Shown: one piece after another, positions 34,604 through 42,798 of the stretch
Numbering within the stretch: the stretch's first letter is position 1
Layout of the letters: every line of letters begins with the position of its first letter
NCBI GenBank assembly: GCA_035998445.1
Contig: DASYHQ010000056.1
Location: 20,460 to 84,459 of the forward strand
Direction: 5' to 3'
Length of the DNA: 64,000 nt
Source: Tepidisphaeraceae bacterium
GTDB lineage: Bacteria > Planctomycetota > Phycisphaerae > Tepidisphaerales > Tepidisphaeraceae
Notes under the pieces: generated by a model
The model's input: only the letters and a program-made list of their open reading frames with translations
Databases searched by the model: none
Told to the model about the DNA's origin: nothing
Made by a program: the position numbers and the translations under genes

Positions 34604-37600
34604 ATGGCGGTAGATCCTCGTTTTCTCGTCGAATCTGGTCCGGAAGTCTTCACCGGCAACGAACTTCTGGTGAAGGGCTGCCTCGAAGTTGAAGGTGGCC
34701 TGAACCTCATGACCGGCTATCCCGGTTCCCCGGTCGCAGGCTTTTTCGACACGATGGGCGACCTCGCCCCCCTGCTGCAGAAGCACGGCGTTCGCGCCTT
34801 CCAAGCCAACAACGAAGCCCTCGCGGCCGCGGCACTGAACGGCAGCCAGATGGCGCCGATCCGCGGCATCATCGCGATGAAGAACGTCGGCCTGCACGTC
34901 GCCGCCGACGCGCTGGCGCTGGGCAACCTCGCCGGGGCGCACCCGCAGGGTGGCGCGGTCGTGGTGTGCGGTGAAGACCCCTGGTGCGACAGCACGCAGG
35001 TGCCGGCCGACAGCCGATTCCTGTGCGAACATTTGCGCATGCCCGTCGTGGAACCGGGCAACGGCCAGCAGGTGAAGGACTGGATCAACCTGTCGTTCAA
35101 GTTGTCGCAGAGCGCCGGCCTGTTCATCGGTTACATCATCACCACCGCCCACGCCGACGGCGGCGGCACCGCCTACTGCAAGCCCAACCAGTGGCCGACG
35201 CTGAACACGAACGACAAGGTCGCGCTGGAGACGCCGAAGATCGATCTGAACAAGCTCCTGCTGCCGCCGCGCACGTGGCAGGAAGAACTGAAGGTGCCCG
35301 CCCGCTTCGAAACGACCATGAAGGTCGCGCGGGAACTGGGCATCAACCGGATTGAGTATGCCAACCGTGGCATGGGCGTCTCGCCCATGCGTGCAAATAG
35401 GCCGGATGATTCAATTGGTAGCAGCGGCGCGGCCGAAGCGACTGGCGACAATAACGATTCTCCTACTGCTGACATGCATGGGCGAGACGCCCATGCCACG
35501 GTAAAAGCCCCGCTGGGCTTCATCGTCACCGGCATGGGCGGGCCATATCTCCGCCATATCCTGGCCGACATTGGCCTGGGTGGGCACTTCCCCATCCTGC
35601 AGATGGGCATGAGCTACCCGGTCGACGTGAAGCTGGTGGCCGAGTTCAGCCAGTTGTGCGACAAGATGATCGTGATCGAGGAACGCCGCAGCTTCCTCGA
35701 AAAGGGCATTCGCGACGAGGCGTTCCACAAGCTGTCGAACGCCGATGCCATGGACCTCGTCGGCCGGTTGTACGGCAAGACGTTCCCGCACGATCTGGCC
35801 GGCATTCCCGACTCGCGCGGCCTGAACCCCAGTGTGCTGGCGCAGTACATCATCCCGCTCATCAAGGCGACCGAAGAGGTGCCGCCGGAACTGCGCAACG
35901 GCAAGCTGAGCGCCGAGTTGCTTCGCCTGCGCACCGCCAGCAAACCCAAACTGAACGTGCTGGGCGCCAGCGTGGCGGATCACATCGTCCCCCGCACGCC
36001 CACCTTCTGCCCCGGTTGCCCCCACCGCGATAGCTCGGCCGCCTTGCTGGAAATTCGCAAGAACTTCCAGGACCCCGAGTACATGCTGAAAAACCACGGC
36101 ACCGGCCCGGTCGACATGGTCGCCCACGGCGACACCGGCTGCTACACGATGCTGATGTTCGCCCCCACCGAACAGCTCATGCACAACTACAGTGGCATGG
36201 GCCTCGGCGCCGGCACGGGCAGCGGCATCGACCCGTTCATCACCAACAAGCAGATCGTCTTCATGGGCGATGGCACGTTCTTCCATAGCGGCCAGATCGC
36301 CATCAGCAACGCGATCAAGGCCGGGCAGGACATCACCTTCATCATCCTGGAGAATGGCACCACCGCGATGACCGGCCACCAGGAACACGCCGGCACCGAG
36401 ATCGACATGCTCGGCAACCGCAGCTACCTGCAGAACATCGAGGAGATCTGCCGCGGCCTCGCCGGCACGTCGCCGTTGACGGTCGTCAAGCTGCGCCCCG
36501 AGCGCCGCTCGCAGTACAAGAGCGTGCTGGAGAAGACGATCATCAGCGACGGCGTGAAGGTGATCATCGCCGACAAGGAGTGCGGCATCACCTACAACCG
36601 CACGCAGCTGAAGGAAGAGCGCAAGACGATCAAGAAGCACGGGTATCTTCCCAAGAAGACCCACATGAACGTGACGCCCGAGGTGTGCGAGCACTGCCTT
36701 GAATGCACCAAGGCGACCGCTTGCCCCGGTTTGACGACCGTGGAGACCGACTACGGGCGCAAGATCGACACCGATCTTACCTGGTGCACGAACGACGGCG
36801 CCTGCGAGCGCGTGACGACCAGCAACGACTACGGCGACAGCGTGAAACCCTGCCCGAGCTTCGAGCAGATCACCGTCGTGCGCCAGCGCCGCCGGCGATA
36901 CACGCTGCCGCACATGGCGCTCGACAAGCTGCCCGACCCGGTCGCGATCCACGACCTGTCGGCCCCCGGCTCTGCCTGGCGCGCCCACATGGCGGGCGTG
37001 GGCGGCATGGGCATCGGCGTCGTCAACGCGATCCTCGTCCGCGCCGGTCATAAGCAGGGCTACCGCGTTTTGTTCCAGGACAAGAAGGGCCTGGCCATCC
37101 GCAACGGTGGCGTGTACAGCCAGATCACGTTCATGAACGATGACGCGGCAGCTCGTTCCACGGGCGGCCCGCCCGTGTCTTCGCCGGCCTCGTCAGACCA
37201 GGACAATCACGGGCGGGCCGCCCGTGGTACGACGGACCTCGAATCGTCCGTCGCCATTCCACCGGAACACGCGACCACCGGCGCCATTCCCTACGCCAAG
37301 GCCGACCTGCTGCTCGGCATCGACATCCTGGAAGCCGCCCGCGCGATTGATCCGCGCGAGCCGTTCCGCGTGGCGCACAAGGATCGCACCTGTGCCGTGC
37401 TGAACACGCACAAGCAGCCGACGGTCTTCCACCTGCTGGGCAAGAGCGACTTCGACCCCGAGCAGTTGCGCCAGGACATCTTCGACACCTGCCGCGTGGA
37501 ACATTCGTACGCGAAGAATTTGTCGGAACTGTGCGAGCAGCGGCTGGGGTCCAAGCAGTACATGAACATCATGATGCTCGGCGTGGCGTTCCAGCTTGGG

Positions 37601-38545
37601 CTCATCCCCGTGTCGGCCCACAGCATCGCCTGGGCGATCAAGGACAGCATCCGCCGCGACCACCGGAAGAACCTGAAGGCCTTCAACATCGGCCGCAAGC
37701 TGGCGCTCGAACCCCGCGCGCTGCCGAAGAAGCCACAGGCCGAGACGTGGGATCAGCTGGTGACGAACAAGGTTCGCATCATCCGCAAGAGCGTCGCCTT
37801 CGGGCGCAACCACGCAATGCGCTTCGAGAAGATCGTGCAGGGCGCGATGAAGCAGTTCCGTGACTTGCCGGAGGAACTGAAGTACGACCTGACCCTGCGC
37901 ATCTACGATTTGATGCAGTACGAGGGCGCGACCTACACCAAGCGCTATTTGGACGCCGTGCGCACCGTGTACAAGCGCGACCTCGCGTCGCCCGTCGCTG
38001 ACGCCCGCAGCTTCGCCGCGACGCAGGCGACGATCTGGAATTTGGCCAAGGTGATGCTGATCAAGGACGAGCCGTACGTCGCCTACCTGCTGACGCGCTT
38101 CGAGAAGAAGCAGCGCGACATTCACAAGTTCGGCGTCGACGTCTCCAACGGTGACCGCATCGTCTACCGGCATCACACCAGCCCCGAGTTCAACGTCGGG
38201 CCGTGGCGCGTGCGGCTGAAGATCACCACGAGCGACTGGCAGCTGAACATCGTGCGCCACATGAAGTGGTGGCGCAAGCTGCCCGGCTGGCACAGCCGCG
38301 AGGTGTCGTTCCGCGAGTGGTACTTCGATTTGCTGGACCGCGTGAGCCTCGCCGGCGACGCGCAGTACGCCCAGGCCCTGCGCGTGCTGAAGTGCCCCGA
38401 AGAGGTCAGCGGCTACCGCGAGGTGCGCTACCCGAAGATGGACCGGGCCAAGGAACTGGTGGAAGCCGAACTGTCGCCGGTGGTATCGGATCGACAGTCG
38501 GAACAGAAGCCCGAGGTCGAACTACGCGCGCCGTCGCGGGTTTGA
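34604..38545 (+). CDS. Fused indolepyruvate ferredoxin oxidoreductase (IorA-IorB type) with two repeat insertions
   Basis: 1313 residues; oxidatively decarboxylates arylpyruvates to acyl-CoA with ferredoxin, or a related 2-oxoacid. N-terminal pyrimidine half: GNELLVKGCLEVEGGLNLMT, ALAAAALNGSQ. The TPP-binding half includes GDTGCYTML, FMGDGTFFHSG and ENGTTAMTGHQ. TFCPGCPHRDSS and CEHCLECTKATACPG...CTNDGACERV are the cysteine motifs for Fe-S clusters. The gamma-like half opens AGVGGMGIGVVNAILVRAGH. Residues ~254-299 (MGVSPM...MHGRDAHAT) and ~851-875 (STGGPPV...NHGRAARGT) are translated palindromes absent from normal family members. Length exceeds the usual fused form accordingly. Confidence 0.93.
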   Translation: MAVDPRFLVESGPEVFTGNELLVKGCLEVEGGLNLMTGYPGSPVAGFFDTMGDLAPLLQKHGVRAFQANNEALAAAALNGSQMAPIRGIIAMKNVGLHVAADALALGNLAGAHPQGGAVVVCGEDPWCDSTQVPADSRFLCEHLRMPVVEPGNGQQVKDWINLSFKLSQSAGLFIGYIITTAHADGGGTAYCKPNQWPTLNTNDKVALETPKIDLNKLLLPPRTWQEELKVPARFETTMKVARELGINRIEYANRGMGVSPMRANRPDDSIGSSGAAEATGDNNDSPTADMHGRDAHATVKAPLGFIVTGMGGPYLRHILADIGLGGHFPILQMGMSYPVDVKLVAEFSQLCDKMIVIEERRSFLEKGIRDEAFHKLSNADAMDLVGRLYGKTFPHDLAGIPDSRGLNPSVLAQYIIPLIKATEEVPPELRNGKLSAELLRLRTASKPKLNVLGASVADHIVPRTPTFCPGCPHRDSSAALLEIRKNFQDPEYMLKNHGTGPVDMVAHGDTGCYTMLMFAPTEQLMHNYSGMGLGAGTGSGIDPFITNKQIVFMGDGTFFHSGQIAISNAIKAGQDITFIILENGTTAMTGHQEHAGTEIDMLGNRSYLQNIEEICRGLAGTSPLTVVKLRPERRSQYKSVLEKTIISDGVKVIIADKECGITYNRTQLKEERKTIKKHGYLPKKTHMNVTPEVCEHCLECTKATACPGLTTVETDYGRKIDTDLTWCTNDGACERVTTSNDYGDSVKPCPSFEQITVVRQRRRRYTLPHMALDKLPDPVAIHDLSAPGSAWRAHMAGVGGMGIGVVNAILVRAGHKQGYRVLFQDKKGLAIRNGGVYSQITFMNDDAAARSTGGPPVSSPASSDQDNHGRAARGTTDLESSVAIPPEHATTGAIPYAKADLLLGIDILEAARAIDPREPFRVAHKDRTCAVLNTHKQPTVFHLLGKSDFDPEQLRQDIFDTCRVEHSYAKNLSELCEQRLGSKQYMNIMMLGVAFQLGLIPVSAHSIAWAIKDSIRRDHRKNLKAFNIGRKLALEPRALPKKPQAETWDQLVTNKVRIIRKSVAFGRNHAMRFEKIVQGAMKQFRDLPEELKYDLTLRIYDLMQYEGATYTKRYLDAVRTVYKRDLASPVADARSFAATQATIWNLAKVMLIKDEPYVAYLLTRFEKKQRDIHKFGVDVSNGDRIVYRHHTSPEFNVGPWRVRLKITTSDWQLNIVRHMKWWRKLPGWHSREVSFREWYFDLLDRVSLAGDAQYAQALRVLKCPEEVSGYREVRYPKMDRAKELVEAELSPVVSDRQSEQKPEVELRAPSRV
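35365..35501. repeat. Family A palindrome inside the indolepyruvate oxidoreductase gene, in frame
   Basis: Same arms as at 555 and 12400 (CCGTGGCATGGGCGTCTCGC; right arm ending GCCCATGCCACGG). The inserted sequence is read through without a stop as about 46 residues between LGINRIEYAN and APLGFIVTGMGG, which should be nearly adjacent in the ancestral protein. Confidence 0.9.
37157..37227. repeat. Family H palindrome inside the same gene, in frame
   Basis: Arms TTCCACGGGCGGCCCGCCCG and CACGGGCGGGCCGCCCGTGG around a ~27-base loop, translated as STGGPPVSSPASSDQDNHGR and onward. It lies between FMNDDAAA and IPYAKADLLLGIDIL. A different repeat family from the first insertion. Confidence 0.85.
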
Positions 38546-38562
38546 TTCCAGCAGAACGTTCA

Positions 38563-38654
38563 CCGCGGAGGCGCGGAGAACGCGGAGACAGAGGGAGGAG
38601 AAGCCACGGCATTCGTCTTCTCCCTCTATCTCCGCGTCCTCTGCGTCTCCGCGG
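38563..38654. repeat. Family E palindrome between convergent genes
   Basis: Arms CCGCGGAGGCGCGGAGAACG... and the complement ending CTGCGTCTCCGCGG, with AGGGAGGAGAA / TTCTCCCTCT near the loop. It lies between the stops at 38545 (plus) and 38691 (minus), similar to the family A copy at 12400. Confidence 0.85.
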
Positions 38655-38690
38655 TTGCATTTGGATTGAGAGGATGAAAGCGGCTTCTGA

Positions 38691-39908
38691 TCAAGCCGCC
38701 TCTAACGCCGAAGCCCTACGCCCCTGCACCGCCGCCCCCGCGATCACGCATAGCAGCGGCTCCACCGGCACGCGGTATCGCAGCGAACCCACCGACATCA
38801 CGTGCACCAGCGAAAAATAGATCGCTGGCGCGACGAGGAACAGCACCACACCCCACGGCAGCCCGCGCCGCCATAGGCCGAGGATGATCAGCACGTACAG
38901 CGGCAGCGCGTAAGCGATCCCGATCACCTGATACAACGGTCGGCCGAATTCGGCGCTTAGGGGAATCGGTGACCACGTGCGCGCCAGCTTCACCACGCCC
39001 AGCCGCATTGCTTCAAGGGGTCGCTCGGAGATAAACCGCCAGCCGAGCGATTCGAGGTAGTCGGATCGCTCGACCTCGTTCATCGCCTGCAGTTCCGGCA
39101 TCCGCTGCACGAACGACTGATCGCTCGCCCCCGTCGCGGCGGGGTTAAAGCCGTCGTACAGCGTGATGCCGCCGTTCGTGGTCGCCAGCACCGCCCGGCC
39201 GAGCAGCCGCTCGTTGCGCATCGCCCAAGGTGCGAACAGCGCCGTCAGGCAAGCAACCGCTGCGACGGTGATTACCGCGCGACGGCGCCAGCCGATTGGC
39301 ATCACCATTGGCAGCGCGATCGCCAGCAGCAACGCCGACGGTCGGACGATCGCCGACAGCGCAAGGCATGCGGCCCCTAGAATCGCGGGCCACGCTCGCC
39401 GAAGGTCGCCCGTGCTCCACGCCAGCCCTGCCGCCCCCCACGCCAGCAGCGCCGTGAACAGCGTCTCGCTTAGCGCCAGCCCGGTAAAGTAAACGAGAAA
39501 CGGATTAAACGCCGTGAACGCCGCCGCCAACAGTGACGGCCCCACCGCCAGCCACCGCCGGGCCAGCAGGTAGGTGGCCAGTACAGTCGACGTGTCGATC
39601 AGCGCCTGCAGCAATCGCGCCAGGCGAAGGTCGGGCCCGGTGAGCGCGAGAAACACGGGATAGCCCGGCGTGCGATACGCGTAGACATCCTGTTCGAACC
39701 GTGGATCGGTGAAGTGCATCACCGCGCCGTCAGCAATCGATTGCGCCAGATCGAAATACTCAAGTTGGTCCGGCAGATCCCGGAGCGCGTCACGCCCGCT
39801 GTCCGGTAGCGATAGCGCCCACCCCACCCGCAGCGCGAGCGCGGCGAGTAGCAGCAACGGCAGCCAGAACTTCCGAGGCGTCGCACGATGAGAAGATTCG
39901 CCCAGCAC
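38691..39908 (-). CDS. Integral membrane glycosyltransferase, GT39/ArnT-like (GT-C fold)
   Basis: 405 residues with about ten hydrophobic spans, GTG start. The N-terminal WLPLLLLAALALRVGWALSL span is followed by a periplasmic loop with DLPDQLEYFDLAQSI and a conserved RTPGYPVFLAL, the usual GT-C pattern where an early Asp/Glu pair binds the polyprenyl-phosphate sugar donor. Spans TYLLARRWLAVGPSLLAAAFTA through VLFLVAPAIYFSLVHVMSVG, then SLRYRVPVEPLLCVIAGAAV, match dolichyl-/undecaprenyl-phosphate mannose-type transferases (PMT_2). It likely glycosylates lipid or protein on the periplasmic face. Donor and acceptor are unknown. Confidence 0.85.
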   Translation of the reverse strand: MLGESSHRATPRKFWLPLLLLAALALRVGWALSLPDSGRDALRDLPDQLEYFDLAQSIADGAVMHFTDPRFEQDVYAYRTPGYPVFLALTGPDLRLARLLQALIDTSTVLATYLLARRWLAVGPSLLAAAFTAFNPFLVYFTGLALSETLFTALLAWGAAGLAWSTGDLRRAWPAILGAACLALSAIVRPSALLLAIALPMVMPIGWRRRAVITVAAVACLTALFAPWAMRNERLLGRAVLATTNGGITLYDGFNPAATGASDQSFVQRMPELQAMNEVERSDYLESLGWRFISERPLEAMRLGVVKLARTWSPIPLSAEFGRPLYQVIGIAYALPLYVLIILGLWRRGLPWGVVLFLVAPAIYFSLVHVMSVGSLRYRVPVEPLLCVIAGAAVQGRRASALEAA

Positions 39909-39978
39909 CCGCGCTAGGCTACCACGGGCGACCGTTCACGTCCTGATCGCGTGATTCGACCGTGGCGGCTGACACATA

Positions 39979-40046
39979 GCCCCGGGCTTGCTCGGGTTTT
40001 TCTTCGATTGATGACAGAAAGACCCCGGGCAAGCCCGGGACTATTT
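39979..40046. repeat. Family G palindrome (CCCGGGCTTGCTCGGG)
   Basis: Left arm AGCCCCGGGCTTGCTCGGGT, right arm ACCCCGGGCAAGCCCGGGAC, with TTTTTCTTCGATTGATGACA between. It lies 24 bases past the stop of the hybrid kinase at 40070 and upstream of the membrane glycosyltransferase. Confidence 0.75.
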
Positions 40047-40069
40047 AGGTCGCAATCCGATATGGCGTC

Positions 40070-42145
40070 CTAATCCGAGAGGTCATCGCGCCCGCGCACC
40101 GCGCTCGCGATGGCGGTCGCCAGTTCCAATGGTGTGACGGGTTTGCTCATGTGCACGTCGAACCCCGCTGCCAGCGCGAGTCGGCGGTCGCCGAGGGTGG
40201 CGTAGGCGGTCAGCGCGATCGCGGGGAGGTGACGGGCGTGGCCGTCGGCCTGTTCGCGCTCGCGCAGGATGCGCACGAGCGCGTAACCGTCCTGGCCGGG
40301 CATGCCGATGTCGCTCACCAGCACGTCGGGGCGGAAGGTGTCGATCATCGCCAGCGCCTCGTCGACCGACGCCACCGCGCGCGACGTGGCGCCGGCCTCG
40401 CGTAGCACGACGGCCACCAGGGAGCGCACGTCCGGCTCGTCGTCCACCGTTAGCACGCGCACGCCCGCCAGCGACGGCTGCGCCTGCTTCTCGAGCCTCG
40501 TCGCCAGCGTGGCGGTGGCATGACCGTTGGTCTCGGGCGACACCACGACCGCCGGCACGTCGGCGCTTGCGTCGTCTTCGATGTGCGCGCCATGCGACAC
40601 TGGCCCGTTCTGCACCGCCAGCAACGGCAGCGCGACGATGAACGTGGCGCCCTTGCCGTCCCCCTCGCTCTCGGCCCGCACCGAGCCGCCGTGCGACTCG
40701 ACCAGGTGGCGCACGATCGCCAGCCCCAACCCCAATCCGCCATGGCTGCGGCGGCTGGTGCTGTCTGCCTGGCGGAAGCGGTCGAAGACGTAGGGCAAGA
40801 ACTCGGGCGCGATGCCCTTGCCCGAGTCGATCACGTGAATCTCCATGTGCGACTCGCTGCGCCCCACGCGCACGGTCACGTGCCCGCCGCGCGGCGTGAA
40901 CTTGATCGAGTTGCTCAGCAGGTTCCACACCACCTGCTGCAACCGCCCTGCGTCGCCCATCACCACATCGGAACCGGGATCGACCACCAGCTCCATGGTG
41001 ATCTGCTTCCCGCCGGCGGCCAGCTGCAGCGCCTCGATCGATTGTTCGACGATCGCGCCAAGCGAGGTCGGCGTCACCTCGAGCCGAAGCTTGCCCGAGA
41101 TGATGCGCGACACGTCCAGCAGGTCCTCGATCAACTGAGCCTGGCTGCGCGCGTTGCGCTCGATGATCTCCAGCCCCTCGGCGAGGTCGTCGCCCGTGCT
41201 GTTGGGCGTCCGCAGCATGGCCGCCCAACCGAGAATGGCGTTCAGCGGCGTGCGCAGCTCGTGGCTGAGCGTCGCGAGGAACTCGTCCTTCATGCGGTTG
41301 GCGTTCTCCGCCTCCAGCCGCGCGGCCTGGCTGGAGGCGTACATGCGGTCGCGCTCCTGCTCGGCGCGCTTCTGGTCGTCGATGTCGGTCGCCGTGCCGA
41401 ACCACTTCTGGATGCGCCCGTTCTCGTCCTTCCACGGCACGCACCGACCGATGTGCCAGCGATACGCGCCGTCGCTGGCCCGGCGGAAGCGGTACTCGCA
41501 GTCGAACGGCACGCCCTCCTGCGCCGACCGCTGCCACGCCATCGTGCAACCGCCCAGGTCGTCGGGATGCACGATCTCGAAGAACCGCAGCACGGTTTCC
41601 TCGGCGTTCAGGCCCGTGTACTCGAACCACCGCTGGTTCACGTAATCGCAGTAGCCGTCGGCGTTGGCGGTCCAGACGATCGTCGGAATGCTCTCGGCGA
41701 GGAAGCGGTACTTCGCCTCGCTGTCCTCCAGGCGTTTCTGCGCGTCGCGCAGTTCGGCGCGCTCGCGCGATTCCTTCAGCGCACGCGACACGGCCGGCAC
41801 CAGGCGATCCATGCGGTGCTTCAGCACGTAATCGGTCGCGCCGGCCTTCAGCAGGTCGATCGCCACCTCTTCGCCGATCGTGCCCGACACGAAGATCAAC
41901 GGCAGGTCCGGGTGCAGCTTGCGCACCTGCGCCAGCGCGTCGGGCACGTCGTAGTGCGGCACGTTGTAATCGGACAGGATCAGGTCGAACTGCCCGGTGC
42001 GCACGGCGTCCAGAAACCCCTCGGGGCTGTCGACGCTCGTCACGTCGAACTCGAAGCGCCCATCGCGCAGCGTCTCGATCGTCAGCTCGGCGTCGAGCGG
42101 ACTGTCTTCCAACAACAAGACGGACAACTTCTTCACGCGCGACAT
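40070..42145 (-). CDS. Soluble hybrid histidine kinase (REC-PAS-HisKA-HATPase-REC)
   Basis: 691 residues from MSRVKKLSVLLLEDSPLDAE; the upstream extension is dropped because this ATG opens the receiver fold directly. The N-terminal receiver has phospho-Asp59 (LILSDYNVP) and the KH...D end. The PAS domain (~150-262) is typical (PTIVWTANADGYCDYVNQRW, HPDDLGGCTMAWQRSAQEG, FGTATDIDDQKRAE). HisKA has His295 in SHELRTP; HATPase includes NLLSNSIKFTP, DSGKGIAPEF, GGLGLGLAIVRHL. The C-terminal receiver holds DVLVSDIGMPGQDG and MSKPV. No membrane span. It lies downstream of the phytochrome and its regulator on the same strand and may take part in the same relay. Confidence 0.93.
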   Translation of the reverse strand: MSRVKKLSVLLLEDSPLDAELTIETLRDGRFEFDVTSVDSPEGFLDAVRTGQFDLILSDYNVPHYDVPDALAQVRKLHPDLPLIFVSGTIGEEVAIDLLKAGATDYVLKHRMDRLVPAVSRALKESRERAELRDAQKRLEDSEAKYRFLAESIPTIVWTANADGYCDYVNQRWFEYTGLNAEETVLRFFEIVHPDDLGGCTMAWQRSAQEGVPFDCEYRFRRASDGAYRWHIGRCVPWKDENGRIQKWFGTATDIDDQKRAEQERDRMYASSQAARLEAENANRMKDEFLATLSHELRTPLNAILGWAAMLRTPNSTGDDLAEGLEIIERNARSQAQLIEDLLDVSRIISGKLRLEVTPTSLGAIVEQSIEALQLAAGGKQITMELVVDPGSDVVMGDAGRLQQVVWNLLSNSIKFTPRGGHVTVRVGRSESHMEIHVIDSGKGIAPEFLPYVFDRFRQADSTSRRSHGGLGLGLAIVRHLVESHGGSVRAESEGDGKGATFIVALPLLAVQNGPVSHGAHIEDDASADVPAVVVSPETNGHATATLATRLEKQAQPSLAGVRVLTVDDEPDVRSLVAVVLREAGATSRAVASVDEALAMIDTFRPDVLVSDIGMPGQDGYALVRILREREQADGHARHLPAIALTAYATLGDRRLALAAGFDVHMSKPVTPLELATAIASAVRGRDDLSD

Positions 42146-42342
42146 CTCCAACGCACACTCAGGACCACGGCCGCGCATCGCGAGCCGTCAACGGTCGGGC
42201 AGATCGGAACCTGGCATCGTGTCGTCATTGTAGACACGCACTTACCATCGACCCGTTGCACGACGCACGAAAAAATGTGCCCCGCCCCATCGCGTGCGCA
42301 AATCGATCGCACGCGCGCGTGGCCATTCGGTGGATGGGAACG

Positions 42343-42798
42343 TCATCGTCGGGACGTCACGCTGCCCGGTGGCGGCTGGTTGATGACGGCCCAGAACAAG
42401 CCCATCTCCTTGATCGCCTCGACGAAGTCGCCGAAGTCGACCGGTTTCACCACGTACGCGTTCACGCCCAGCTTGTAGCTGCGCAGCAGGTCCTGCTCCT
42501 CGCGCGAGCTGGTGAGCATGACGACCGGCACCTGCATGAGGTCCGCGTCCTGCTTGATCGCTTCCAGCACCTGCAGCCCATCGACCTTGGGCAGTTTCAG
42601 GTCCAGCAGCACGACCGAGGGCATGCCCTTGGCGCGAAGCTTGAAGATGCCCTCCATGCGCAGGTAGTGCAGCGCCTCTTCGCCGTCGCGCACCACCACG
42701 ACCTCGTTGGCTAGGTGGTTCTCGGCGAGCGCGGCGAGCGTGAGCTCGATGTCGTTGGGGTTGTCCTCAACGAGCAGTATCGGTTTCAGATCGGCCAT
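42343..42798 (-). CDS. Rcp1-like single-domain response regulator
   Basis: 151-residue receiver without output domain; MADLKPILLVEDNPNDIELT with the acidic pair ED, phospho-Asp66 in VVLLDLKLPKVDG, and VVKPVDF with the conserved Lys. RSYKLGVNAYVVKPVDFGDF is the end typical of the cyanobacterial Rcp1/CheY-like partners of phytochrome kinases. Its start overlaps the end of the phytochrome gene by 32 bases, so the two are co-translated and almost surely form a two-component pair. Confidence 0.95.
   Translation of the reverse strand: MADLKPILLVEDNPNDIELTLAALAENHLANEVVVVRDGEEALHYLRMEGIFKLRAKGMPSVVLLDLKLPKVDGLQVLEAIKQDADLMQVPVVMLTSSREEQDLLRSYKLGVNAYVVKPVDFGDFVEAIKEMGLFWAVINQPPPGSVTSRR

Noticed and set aside
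35411..37051. 546-codon minus-strand frame opposite the indolepyruvate oxidoreductase
   Set aside because: Shadow of a strongly conserved enzyme gene, His/Ala/Val-rich translation without motifs.
40083..42158. Second long minus frame overlapping the hybrid kinase
   Set aside because: A +1 shadow, almost all Arg/Ala/Gly; the kinase frame contains SHELRTP and receiver motifs.
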